From: JANYCG01 sp031428695
GTDB taxonomy: Bacteria > Pseudomonadota > Gammaproteobacteria > Burkholderiales > Burkholderiaceae_C
DNA: 64,000 nt
Assembly: GCA_031428695.1 (NCBI GenBank)
Contig: JANOYE010000006.1
Coordinates: forward strand, 1 to 64,000
Direction of reading: 5' to 3'
The first letter of the stretch is position 1; each line of letters opens with the position of its first letter. Positions 56,094 to 63,874 of this stretch are shown here, piece by piece. The notes under the pieces are model-generated. The model searched no databases. It saw only the letters and a program-made list of their open reading frames with translations, and was not told the origin of the DNA. Both the position numbers and the translations under genes were made by a program.

Positions 56094-57739
56094 CCAGCGG
56101 AACTTTAAAGCATGCGCTGCGTGCGTTGATGCTGCCAACGCGCGTACAGAAAGAGACTGATTGTGGTGAAGCATTAGGCAAATATTTGAGCGACCTAGGA
56201 GTGGCGCATGACGACTATTTGACTTGGATTCACGTCCGTCTTGACGACTGGGCAAATAGTCAAAAACCGCACCCTCAGTTGATGTCCTTGGTCAAAGCTG
56301 TACTTTGCGCAAATTGCACAAATGACCAAACTGAGACGGATGCCATAGCAATTAGGGTTGCGTCACAGTATTTCATTGTTCATAGCAAATTATTGTCGGA
56401 TCATTTGATGCCTTTTGGAGATGCAACGGCGTTTCTAAGCTACGCGTTCGTGTTAGCAGACCTGGCGAAAACACATTCGTATTCATCTGCCCAAATCGCA
56501 GTCTTGGTGGCAAGCCAGCCGCTTTTTTCGAGCTTTGGGCGTCAAGCGATAGCCACTGTTTTATCAAAGTTACAGATCCTAAATGGAGTTTCACTCGATC
56601 AAATCAAGAACCTTTTTGAGCAGGACGCGGTCCGTGAGGGTGCAGCACTAGTCGACACGAATATTTCTGGCTCATCAGAATTAGTATCAGAAAGAGCCTC
56701 CGCATTGGGTTTTCATGGTGATATGTTTGACGCGCTTTGCAAGTTGTCACCTACCGTCAAAGCGAACGGGAGCGTTAGTTCACCATTTACCCCATACCTC
56801 CAAATCCTTCACTATCAGTGCAGCCTCACCGAATTTGTTGATCACGATGTAACTGATTTCTATGAGTTTGCTCCGAGGGGTCCCAAGGGCCAATGGCTGC
56901 AAAGGCAATATCCACATGCAATTGCAGGAGCGGGGAATCCGTTTTTGAACAATGCGAAGTCTGTTGAAGTACCTGACCGCGGATGGGTTAGATCGAAAAA
57001 ACTGAAAGAACGGCCCGGCGCGTTGGCGCTTTTGGAAATTTTGACCGGACTACAGGGGATGACTTTTTTTGCTCGCAGGGAAGTTGCTTATTGGATTCGA
57101 ATGTGGCTGCACAGAATTATTCGAGTGTCTGGTCAGTCGGCAGTGTCTCTACCCAAAACGGTTGCGCCAGAACAAATAGAGCGACTCCTAGGCAAGGTTT
57201 CAAGTGGGAACACCCACTCGTTTGGCGTTGTTGAACAGCGAGTCGTAGATGCAATTGCTTTTTGCAGGTTTCCTGCTCATCGATCAAGGGGGTTGGGTGA
57301 TTCGGTCAACGCAACAAACCTTAGCAACAGCAAGTTTGGCGACTGCGAATTTCTGGATCCAACCAAATACACAATCACGGCCTTCGAAGCCCATGCTGGC
57401 CAACTATCCCGTATTTACATCGAAGAACATATTGCAAGCATGCGCAAGTCCCTTCCAAAACGAATTCCAGAACTTACGTCAATTACCGATTTGTCGTTCT
57501 GGCGCGTCGATGTGACTTTTGTTGCGCACACGATCATTGGAAATCTGGAGGGCGACTTCGATATCGCCGGTCTTAAAGTCAAAATTCAAGCGATTACTTT
57601 TAGAGAATGGCTCTCTAAAAAGACACTGCCAACTCAGCCGCAACTAGTTTCGGCAATCAATGAGCATGTGCTTAAGCCCTTGCGGGAGTACCGAACACCA
57701 AATGATGTCCGAAATACTTTTTTGGAGATCCTTTCATAG
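56090..57739 (+). CDS. putative restriction endonuclease of unrecognised family
   Basis: A 549-residue protein. Its position after the C gene with an ATGA overlap, in an M-C-R order, makes it the likely restriction enzyme. I recognise no known family. Possible catalytic residues lie in FGDCEFLDPTKYTITAFEAHAG (about 425-446), where Asp...Glu-x-His could replace an Asp...Glu-x-Lys pair, with YIEEHIASMRKSLPKR just after. The N-terminal half is helical and lacks any motif I know. It is AT-richer than host genes. It is long for a simple type II enzyme, so it may have separate recognition and cleavage domains. Confidence 0.65.
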   Translation: MTSGTLKHALRALMLPTRVQKETDCGEALGKYLSDLGVAHDDYLTWIHVRLDDWANSQKPHPQLMSLVKAVLCANCTNDQTETDAIAIRVASQYFIVHSKLLSDHLMPFGDATAFLSYAFVLADLAKTHSYSSAQIAVLVASQPLFSSFGRQAIATVLSKLQILNGVSLDQIKNLFEQDAVREGAALVDTNISGSSELVSERASALGFHGDMFDALCKLSPTVKANGSVSSPFTPYLQILHYQCSLTEFVDHDVTDFYEFAPRGPKGQWLQRQYPHAIAGAGNPFLNNAKSVEVPDRGWVRSKKLKERPGALALLEILTGLQGMTFFARREVAYWIRMWLHRIIRVSGQSAVSLPKTVAPEQIERLLGKVSSGNTHSFGVVEQRVVDAIAFCRFPAHRSRGLGDSVNATNLSNSKFGDCEFLDPTKYTITAFEAHAGQLSRIYIEEHIASMRKSLPKRIPELTSITDLSFWRVDVTFVAHTIIGNLEGDFDIAGLKVKIQAITFREWLSKKTLPTQPQLVSAINEHVLKPLREYRTPNDVRNTFLEILS

Positions 57740-57847
57740 AAATGCACCCGCGATGCCCTGCAATACCCCGACAAAGGCGGCGGTGAAGACATGTTCAACG
57801 CCATGACGCGCCTGGTGGACCGGCAAGACGCCAGTTACCGGCAGTGA
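57740..57847 (+). pseudogene. duplicated 3' end of the class II aldolase gene
   Basis: The last 35 codons and stop of the aldolase at 53575-54390 are repeated (KCTRDALQYPDKGGGEDMFN...DASYRQ), with only two silent differences. It starts one base after the endonuclease stop and has no start of its own. Confidence 0.85.
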
Positions 57848-58088
57848 GTTGTGCGGACAATAATCCGCGCATCGACCATACCCAATTTAGGTATGATCGA
57901 TTAGAAAAGGCAAAAATACTCGTTGATTTTAGATTTTGTATAGTAAATTGCTTATGTTTATACTATTATTGATACTAATTTAATAGCAATATATTAAGTT
58001 ATTACGTGACTTCATTGCGATCTATTTTAGTCAAACAATTTTAACATAATATATTGATGAACCTTGAGCAAAACCGGGGCCAGCCACG
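57848..58088. other. AT-rich intergenic part of the right direct repeat
   Basis: It holds the ATACCCA hairpin and a family A-like block (AATAGCAATATATT, TTACGTGACTT near 57981-58013). It is presumably the native panE leader, with GGGGCCAGCCACG just before the ATG. No gene is present. Confidence 0.5.
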
Positions 58089-59144
58089 ATGACAAAAATC
58101 TGCATCTACGGCGCGGGCGCCATTGGCGGTTGGATGGCTGCCGGGCTGGCGGGCGCAGGCGCGCAGGTCAGCGTTGTCGCACGCGGGGCGACGCTGCAGG
58201 CCATCCAAACGCACGGCTTGCGCATCCGGCGCGGCGATGTGGTCACAGCGCACGCCATGGCGGCCAGCGCCTCACCCGCCGAGCTGGGTGTGCAAGACGT
58301 GGTGGTCATCGCCGTCAAGGCGCCTGCGCTCACAGATGTTGCCCGGCACATCGCGCCGCTGATCGGCCCTCAAACGATTGTGTTGCCCGCGATGAACGGC
58401 GTGCCGTGGTGGTTTTTGCAGGGCTTCGGCGGCGCGTATGCCGGCACACGGCTCACGGCGGTAGACCCCACGGGCGAGATTGAAGCGGCCATCGCGCCCG
58501 CGCATGTCATCGGCTGTGTGGTGCATTCCAGCTCGTCCATTGCCGAGCCGGGGCTGATTCACCACCATTTCGGCAACGGGCTCATCATCGGCGAGCCTGG
58601 AACCAACGCCAACGGCCAGGCCAGCGAACGGGTGCAGGCGCTGTGCGCGCTCTTGGTGCAGGCCGGGTTCAACGCCACGGTGTCGCCGCAAATCCAAAAA
58701 GACATTTGGTACAAGTTGTGGGGGAACATGTCGGTCAACCCGGTGAGCGCGTTCACGGGCGCCACCACCGACCTCATCATGGGCGACCCGCTGGTGCGCG
58801 GTTTTGTCTCCGCCGTGATGCTGGAGGCCAAAGAGATCGGCGCGCGCTTAGGCCTGCCCATCGAGCAGCAGCCCGCAGACCGCCACCAGATCACGATGAA
58901 ACTCGGAGCGTTCAAAACCTCCATGCTGCAAGACGTGGAAGCCGGCCGCGCGGTGGAGCTGGATGCGCTGGTCACTGTGGTCAAAGACCTGGGGCAGCTC
59001 ACCGGCGTGGCGACACCCATGACCGATGCGCTTTTGGGCCTGGCGCGGCTGCACGCGCGCGGGCGGGGTTTGTACCCGCTCGCTTCGCCGCAGGCTGCGC
59101 CGCTACCTTCGTCGCCACCTTCAACGCCACCTTCAACGATTTGA
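58089..59144 (+). CDS. panE: ketopantoate reductase family protein
   Basis: A 351-residue 2-dehydropantoate 2-reductase (ApbA/PanE) homologue. KICIYGAGAIGGWMAAGLAGAGAQVSVV is the NADPH motif; DVVVIAVKAPAL, LPAMNGVPWWFLQ, and the catalytic Lys in KDIWYKLWGNMSVNPVSAFTGAT are present, followed by the PADRHQITMKLGAFKTSMLQDVEAGRAVELDALV helix. It may reduce ketopantoate for CoA, or another 2-oxoacid in the catabolic operon it once directly followed. The C-terminal tail is rich in Pro/Ser repeats. Confidence 0.88.
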   Translation: MTKICIYGAGAIGGWMAAGLAGAGAQVSVVARGATLQAIQTHGLRIRRGDVVTAHAMAASASPAELGVQDVVVIAVKAPALTDVARHIAPLIGPQTIVLPAMNGVPWWFLQGFGGAYAGTRLTAVDPTGEIEAAIAPAHVIGCVVHSSSSIAEPGLIHHHFGNGLIIGEPGTNANGQASERVQALCALLVQAGFNATVSPQIQKDIWYKLWGNMSVNPVSAFTGATTDLIMGDPLVRGFVSAVMLEAKEIGARLGLPIEQQPADRHQITMKLGAFKTSMLQDVEAGRAVELDALVTVVKDLGQLTGVATPMTDALLGLARLHARGRGLYPLASPQAAPLPSSPPSTPPSTI

Positions 59145-59196
59145 CAAAGCTTCATTTTGACTCCAAAATAGCTCCAATATCCATTTTGGCGCTGAA

Positions 59197-59571
59197 ATGT
59201 CCAACTTATCCATCAAAGATGTCCCCGAAAACTGGGCTGAGGCCCTGCGCCAACGCGCGGCCCGGCACCACCGCTCACTGCAAGGCGAGTTGATGGCAAT
59301 CATTGAAACCGCTGTGCGTGAGCCTGCGCTTGCCGATGCGCCCCTTCAGCTCCTTCAATCCCTTCAACCCCTTCACGCGGCCGCGCAGTTGCCGCCGGGC
59401 ACCGTGCGCGGCACCATCGTTGGGTATGACCGTTTTGGCCACCCCATCATCCGCCAAGGCTGGAAAACCATCGAGCAGGTGGCCGCCGAACTGCACGCCA
59501 AATACCCCGAGCCCATCACCGGCGTTGACCGTGGCGTGGACATCATCCGCGCTGAGCGCGACGCCCGCTGA
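59197..59571 (+). CDS. vapB: FitA/VapB-like ribbon-helix-helix antitoxin
   Basis: A 124-residue protein. SNLSIKDVPENWAEALRQRAARHHRSLQGELMAIIETAV is a FitA-type RHH domain. A 9-bp repeat (CTTCAGCTC, CTTCAATCC, CTTCAACCC) encodes LQLLQSLQPLH in the linker, and the rest (GYDRFGHPIIRQGWKTIEQVAAELHAKYPEP) is probably the toxin-binding arm. It is longer than usual for the family because of that middle part. The toxin gene follows nine bases after the stop. Confidence 0.8.
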   Translation: MSNLSIKDVPENWAEALRQRAARHHRSLQGELMAIIETAVREPALADAPLQLLQSLQPLHAAAQLPPGTVRGTIVGYDRFGHPIIRQGWKTIEQVAAELHAKYPEPITGVDRGVDIIRAERDAR

Positions 59572-59580
59572 CAACGCAGG

Positions 59581-60018
59581 ATGGTCGCCCCCGCCCCAGC
59601 GATTTACGTCGCCGAGCCACCCATTCACTACCTGGTGCAACCGCCCTTGGTGGTGGACTGCAGCACCTTGGCCGGCCTTCTGTTTCAAGAAGACTCGAAG
59701 GCCGAGGCGGCGCAGCGAATATTTGGCAAAACCCTGCATGCGCCGTATTTGCTGCAAACCGAAATTGCCAGCGTGGCGCTAAAGAAGCGCAGCCAAGGAG
59801 CAGGGAACATTGCCAGCGACGGCCTGGAGAAATTCCGCAACCTGCACCTCGATTTGCACCAGGTAGACCCTGTTGCCATCTACGAGCTGGCAGCCCAATA
59901 CAGGCTAAGCGCTTACGACGCCGCCTACCTTTGGCTGGCCGCTGAACTCAAGTGCCCGCTGGCCACCTTCGACGAAAAGCTCGGCCGCGCCGCGCAAACG
60001 CATTTATCCACCCTATGA
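59581..60018 (+). CDS. vapC: PIN-domain ribonuclease toxin (VapC family)
   Basis: A 145-residue protein. A short N-terminal extension is followed by the PIN core: LVVDCSTLAGLLF, the ETEIAS-like QTEIASVALK, LSAYDAAYLWLAAEL and LATFDEKLGRAA, giving the four acidic positions. A start further in, nearer VVDCS, is possible. The stop overlaps the next gene's ATG by 4 bp. Confidence 0.85.
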   Translation: MVAPAPAIYVAEPPIHYLVQPPLVVDCSTLAGLLFQEDSKAEAAQRIFGKTLHAPYLLQTEIASVALKKRSQGAGNIASDGLEKFRNLHLDLHQVDPVAIYELAAQYRLSAYDAAYLWLAAELKCPLATFDEKLGRAAQTHLSTL

Positions 60019-60920
60019 CAGTTTCCAAACGCGCGCTAAGCGCTTCGGCCTTCAGCACCCTGCTGCTCGTCGCCTTCATGATGGGCGCCAACCACGTGGC
60101 GGCGCGGTTGGCCTTCAACAACGGCGTAGACGTGGCCACGGCAGTCGCGGTTCGCAGCGCCGTCACCACAATCGTCGTTGCGATGGTGGTGCTGTTCTAC
60201 AAAGTGCCTGGCGCGCTCACTGCCAACCATAAAAAATTTCTGCCCATCATTGGCGGGCTGATCGGCCTGCAAAGCCTTTGCTTGTATTCATCCGTGGCGC
60301 GCCTGCCGGTGGCGTTGGCGCTGTTGGCCTTCAACACCTACCCGCTGTGGGCGGCGTTGTGGGATCGCGTTTTGTATGGGCACCGCACCGAACCCGCAGT
60401 GCTCAAAGCCATGCCCGTGCTGCTGGTCGGCCTGGCGTTGGCGCTCGATGTGTTTGGCGCGGCTTCCGGCCTGGGCGCCGCCGCGCAGTGGGGGCGCATT
60501 GGCGTGGGCGTGGCGTTTGGCATTGCCGCCGCCGCATCGTTTGGCCTGGCCATGATCCTCACCCAGCACGAAGCCGGCGACCTCGATGGGCGGGTGCGCA
60601 CCGTGAGCACGCTGGGCATCTCCGGCCTGATCGCGCTGAGTGTCGTCGGCCTGCAGGGCGGCTTCCATTGGCCCACGGCCAACCCAGGCTGGCTTGGCCT
60701 GGCGCTGCTGACCTTTCTTTACGGCACGGCGTTCACCATCATGTTCACCGTGCTGCCCAAACTCGGTGTGGCCGGCAGCTCGCCCATCATGAACGTGGAG
60801 CCGGTGGTGGCGCTGGTGCTGGCGTGGTTGCTGCTGGGCCAGTCCATCGCCGCCATTCAGGTGGCGGGGGCGCTGATCGTGGTGGGCGCGGTGATGTGGT
60901 TGGGCCTAAGGAAACGCTGA
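60015..60920 (+). CDS. EamA-family drug/metabolite transporter
   Basis: A 301-residue membrane protein with ten hydrophobic segments in two EamA repeats (first: FSTLLLVAFMMGANHVAARLAF to LPVALALLAFNTYPLWAAL; second: IGVGVAFGIAAAASFGLAMIL to VVALVLAWLLLGQSIAAIQVAGALIVVGAVMWLG). It probably exports or imports small metabolites. ATG 60015 overlaps the vapC stop, so the transporter is coupled to a toxin-antitoxin operon. Confidence 0.87.
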   Translation: MTVSKRALSASAFSTLLLVAFMMGANHVAARLAFNNGVDVATAVAVRSAVTTIVVAMVVLFYKVPGALTANHKKFLPIIGGLIGLQSLCLYSSVARLPVALALLAFNTYPLWAALWDRVLYGHRTEPAVLKAMPVLLVGLALALDVFGAASGLGAAAQWGRIGVGVAFGIAAAASFGLAMILTQHEAGDLDGRVRTVSTLGISGLIALSVVGLQGGFHWPTANPGWLGLALLTFLYGTAFTIMFTVLPKLGVAGSSPIMNVEPVVALVLAWLLLGQSIAAIQVAGALIVVGAVMWLGLRKR

Positions 60921-60935
60921 AGCCAGCTCTCAGGT

Positions 60936-62369
60936 TCAGGCGCGCGGCTCACCCCGTTCGTTGACCAGGAGGGTCGGGCCGGGCTGCGTGGCCATCTGGA
61001 CACGGTGTTCCTGGCCCTGAAAGCTGTACACCACGTCCCAATACGCCGGGGTCACCTGGGCGCCGGTGTTGACACAGCGTTGGACCTCTTGCGTTTGGCC
61101 GGTTTGCGCAGAGCCGCCGCGACCGACGTTGGAGCCAATCACGCCTCCCGCGATGACACCGCCCGCCGTGGCAATGTCTTTGCCGATGCCGCCGCCTACC
61201 TGGTGCCCCAGAATGCCGCCGATCACAGCGCCAATGAGCGCACCCCCCACGTTGGGGTTGGACTGCCCCTGCTGCGCCACTGGCTCGCGCTCCACCCAGC
61301 AGCGTTGCCCAGACTGGGCCACCACGGCGCGCACCGAAGTGATGTTGACCTCATACAGCCGCTCGTTGTTGCGCCGGCGGTTGTCGTACACCTGGGCCGG
61401 CAGCGGCCCGTAGCGGTTGTCGTCAATTCGCGCATCGCGCTGGATCGTGCGCAAAGACGATGCGCTGTTGTTCAACCCCATGGAGGCCAGCGAAGGGTAA
61501 CGCCCAGGACGCAGCACCACGCAGTTGCCCCGGTACACGGCGTCTGAACACACCTCCCAGCGCTCGCCCAGCACCACAGCAGAGGAGGCCGAGTCATTGA
61601 AGCCCGAGCGCTGCAAATTGTCGATCGGCGCGTCAGCCGTCAAGCTGCGCCCTTCAAAATTTTCGCGCTCATAAATAATCACCTGGGGCGCAATGGGCAA
61701 CGGCAACGGCAACGGTGCGGGTGCGGGCACCACAGGTGGCTCTTCCGCACGCGCGAAGCGGTTGGCAGCCCGGGCCGAGGAAAGCCGGTCACCCATGCCC
61801 ATGGCGGCCAAGTTGGCATAACGCCCCGGGCGCAGCACGACGCAGCGGCCGTTGAAGCGCTGGTCTTCACACAGCTCCCAGACGTCGCCGATCACCATGA
61901 CAGACGAAGCGCGGTCGTTGAAGCCCGAGCGCGCAAAGTCTTCCAGCGGTTCCACCACGGTGAGCGAGCGCCCTTCAAACCCAGGGCGTTCGTAAAAGAT
62001 GACCTGCGAAGGTGTGGGCAGCGGCGCAAACCGGTTGTCCGGCACGCGCTGGCCGGCGTCGATGGCACGCACCGAGGTAACCCGCCCGCTGAGCCCCATC
62101 GCCGCCAACGAGCCATATTGCCCCGGGCGCAACACCACGCAGCGCCCGCCGTAACGCACATCTTCACAAGCCTCCCAGCGCTCGCCCAACACCAGCGCCG
62201 ACGAGGCACGCTCGTTGAAACCAAAACGCTCGAAGTCTGTCACCGGCTGTTGCGTGGTGAACGAGCGGCCCTGGTAGTTGTCGTTTTCATAAAAGGTGAC
62301 CTGCGCCGCCGCCTGCCCTGCCACAGCCAGGGCGGCAGCTGCAAGGGCGCTTTTCAACAATGTGTTCAT
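60936..62369 (-). CDS. secreted protein with three beta/gamma-crystallin domains and a glycine zipper
   Basis: A 477-residue protein. A signal peptide (about 22 residues, AVAGQAAAQ) is followed by three crystallin repeats: VTFYENDNYQGRSF, VIFYERPGFEGRSL and VIIYERENFEGRSL, each with an (N/E)RASS-like part, a Cys pair (CED..YGGRC) and a VLRPG(R/Q)Y end. Next come a linker and a glycine-zipper segment (VGGALIGAVIGGILGHQVGGGIGKDIATAGGVIAGGVIG), the kind seen in outer-membrane lipoproteins of the 17-kDa type, and a soluble end. It is probably surface or periplasmic. Calcium binding is possible but the (N/D)(N/D)xx(S/T)S motifs are degenerate. Confidence 0.85.
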   Translation of the reverse strand: MNTLLKSALAAAALAVAGQAAAQVTFYENDNYQGRSFTTQQPVTDFERFGFNERASSALVLGERWEACEDVRYGGRCVVLRPGQYGSLAAMGLSGRVTSVRAIDAGQRVPDNRFAPLPTPSQVIFYERPGFEGRSLTVVEPLEDFARSGFNDRASSVMVIGDVWELCEDQRFNGRCVVLRPGRYANLAAMGMGDRLSSARAANRFARAEEPPVVPAPAPLPLPLPIAPQVIIYERENFEGRSLTADAPIDNLQRSGFNDSASSAVVLGERWEVCSDAVYRGNCVVLRPGRYPSLASMGLNNSASSLRTIQRDARIDDNRYGPLPAQVYDNRRRNNERLYEVNITSVRAVVAQSGQRCWVEREPVAQQGQSNPNVGGALIGAVIGGILGHQVGGGIGKDIATAGGVIAGGVIGSNVGRGGSAQTGQTQEVQRCVNTGAQVTPAYWDVVYSFQGQEHRVQMATQPGPTLLVNERGEPRA

Positions 62370-62470
62370 GGATGACTCCTGTTCGTGGTAACAAGGCCAT
62401 CATTCACCGTGAGGGCGCTGCTGTCCGTGTGATGGCGCACATTGATCCACATGGTCGTTAAGACCTGCAG

Positions 62471-62534
62471 AAATGGGTGCAAATGGGTGTCCTAATGGCA
62501 CTTCTTGTTCTTTTAAATGGGTGTAATTGGGCGT
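62471..62534. promoter_or_regulatory. two tandem pairs of a 10-bp repeat upstream of the Fic gene
   Basis: AAATGGGTGC and AAATGGGTGT (62471-62490) form one pair, AAATGGGTGT and AATTGGGCGT (62515-62534) another, 44 bp apart, ending 12 bp before the Fic ATG. They look like regulator sites. The Fic protein's own C-terminal winged HTH is a candidate. Confidence 0.5.
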
Positions 62535-62546
62535 AGTATTGGTTAT

Positions 62547-63596
62547 ATGTTGCACACCACCTCGCTCGAAATCACCCCGGAAGTCTTGGGCCTGATCGCC
62601 CGGATCGACGAGTTCAAAGGTGCCTGGCGCGCCTTGGGTACCCTTGCGCCAGACCGATTGCAGGCCCTGCGCCGCGTCGCCACCATTGAGAGCATTGGCT
62701 CGTCCACGCGCATTGAAGGCAGCAAACTGTCTGACCGCGAGGTGGAAAAGCTGCTCGCCAACCTGGAGATCAAATCTTTCGACACGCGCGACGAGCAAGA
62801 GGTGGCGGGTTATGCCGAGCTGATGGAACTGGTGTTCAGCGCGTGGCAGAGCATCCCCTTCAACGAGAACCACATCAAGCAGTTGCATCAAACTCTTTTG
62901 CGCCACAGCGAAAAAGACGCGCGGCACCGGGGCCAGTACAAAACCCACACCAACAGCGTCGCCGCCTTTGATGAAAACGGCAAACAAATCGGCATCGTGT
63001 TCCAGACGGCATCGCCCTTTGACACGCCGCGCTTGATGGCCGAGCTGCTGGACTGGGTCACCCAGGAGCGCGACAAGGCGCACCTGCACCCGCTGCTCAT
63101 AATCGCGATTATTGCGGTGGTCTTTCTGGAAATCCACCCTTTCCAGGACGGCAATGGGCGGCTGAGCCGCGTGCTGACCACCCTGCTGCTGATGCAGGCG
63201 GGTTATGCCTATGTGCCATACAGCTCCCTGGAGAGCGTGATCGAAGCGAACAAAGAGGGCTATTACCTGGGCTTGCGCCAGACGCAGGGAACCATCCGCA
63301 CGGATGCGCCAGACTGGCAGCCGTGGTTGGTGTTCTTCCTACGCAGCCTGTCTGAACAGGTGCGCAGGCTGGAGAAAAAGGTGGAACGCGAAAAGATCGT
63401 GCTGGCCGCCCTGCCGCAACTGCAACTGCACATCGTGGAGTTTGCGCGCGAGCACGGGCGCGTGACCATTGGCAACGCCATCGCGCTTACCGGCGCCAAC
63501 CGCAACACCTTGAAGCAGCACCTGCGCAGCCTGGTGGCGCGCGGCCATCTCAAGCAGCAGGGCGGCGGGCGGGGGGTTTGGTATGAGTTGCGGTGA
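62547..63596 (+). CDS. Fic-family AMP transferase with C-terminal HTH
   Basis: A 349-residue Fic protein. The catalytic motif is HPFQDGNGRLSR with His197, and the flap region lies about 60 residues before it. An N-terminal inhibitory helix motif (SSTRIEGSKLS, S/TxxxEG) marks it as a class II Fic with autoinhibition. The C-terminal part (LVAGRGHLKQQG-like winged HTH: HGRVTIGNAIALTGANRNTLKQHLRSLVARGHLKQQG) suggests that it binds DNA or autoregulates. The target is unknown. ATG 62547 is chosen; the frame is open further upstream. Confidence 0.92.
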   Translation: MLHTTSLEITPEVLGLIARIDEFKGAWRALGTLAPDRLQALRRVATIESIGSSTRIEGSKLSDREVEKLLANLEIKSFDTRDEQEVAGYAELMELVFSAWQSIPFNENHIKQLHQTLLRHSEKDARHRGQYKTHTNSVAAFDENGKQIGIVFQTASPFDTPRLMAELLDWVTQERDKAHLHPLLIIAIIAVVFLEIHPFQDGNGRLSRVLTTLLLMQAGYAYVPYSSLESVIEANKEGYYLGLRQTQGTIRTDAPDWQPWLVFFLRSLSEQVRRLEKKVEREKIVLAALPQLQLHIVEFAREHGRVTIGNAIALTGANRNTLKQHLRSLVARGHLKQQGGGRGVWYELR

Positions 63597-63633
63597 AAGC
63601 TGTGGACATTTTTCAGCCACTCGCTCTACAATA

Positions 63634-63649
63634 GCTATACACGTATAGC
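63634..63649. promoter_or_regulatory. palindromic operator of the relBE-like pair
   Basis: GCTATACACGTATAGC is a perfect palindrome with a 4-base centre, lying 13 bp before the antitoxin start and just before a GAAAGG ribosome site. Autoregulation by the antitoxin is likely. Confidence 0.5.
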
Positions 63650-63661
63650 GAAAGGCCTAAC

Positions 63662-63874
63662 TTGCTTGCCATCCGACTACCGGAACCCATTGAATTGCGC
63701 CTGACCGCCCTGGCTGAAACCACTGGGCGCACCAAAACCACTTTGGCCCGAGAAGCAATTCTGGAATTCATCGACGACCTCGAAGACTTTTACCTGGCCG
63801 AAGCACGCGCCCGCAAAAACCGCAAAACCATTCCGCTGGATGACGTGGAGCGCCAGCTTGGCTTGGGCCGTTGA
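63662..63874 (+). CDS. ribbon-helix-helix antitoxin (RelB-like)
   Basis: A 70-residue protein: AIRLPEPIELRLTALAETTGRTKTTLAREAILEFIDDLEDFYLAEARARK is an RHH domain with a helical tail. The start is TTG 63662 after GAAAGG. It is 17 bp into the toxin gene at its end, as is usual for such pairs. Confidence 0.85.
   Translation: MLAIRLPEPIELRLTALAETTGRTKTTLAREAILEFIDDLEDFYLAEARARKNRKTIPLDDVERQLGLGR

Larger units (their letters stand above)
54678..57739 (+). mobile_element. restriction-modification insertion with long target duplication
   Basis: A 3062-bp block with three genes (methyltransferase, controller, putative endonuclease) and lower GC lies between two 395-bp copies of the target. No integrase or transposase is encoded. 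The structure is that described for R-M gene complexes inserted with long target duplication. Confidence 0.8.
57740..58134 (+). repeat. right 395-bp direct repeat flanking the R-M module
   Basis: See the left copy at 54283-54677. The offset of 3457 is constant from first to last base, so there has been no insertion or deletion in either copy. It contains the aldolase remnant, the AT-rich spacer with hairpin 57873-57903 and the real start of panE. Confidence 0.9.

Noticed and set aside
54678..57739. Prophage or integrative element around the R-M genes
   Set aside because: No integrase, transposase, tRNA or phage gene is present; the flanks are duplicated host genes.
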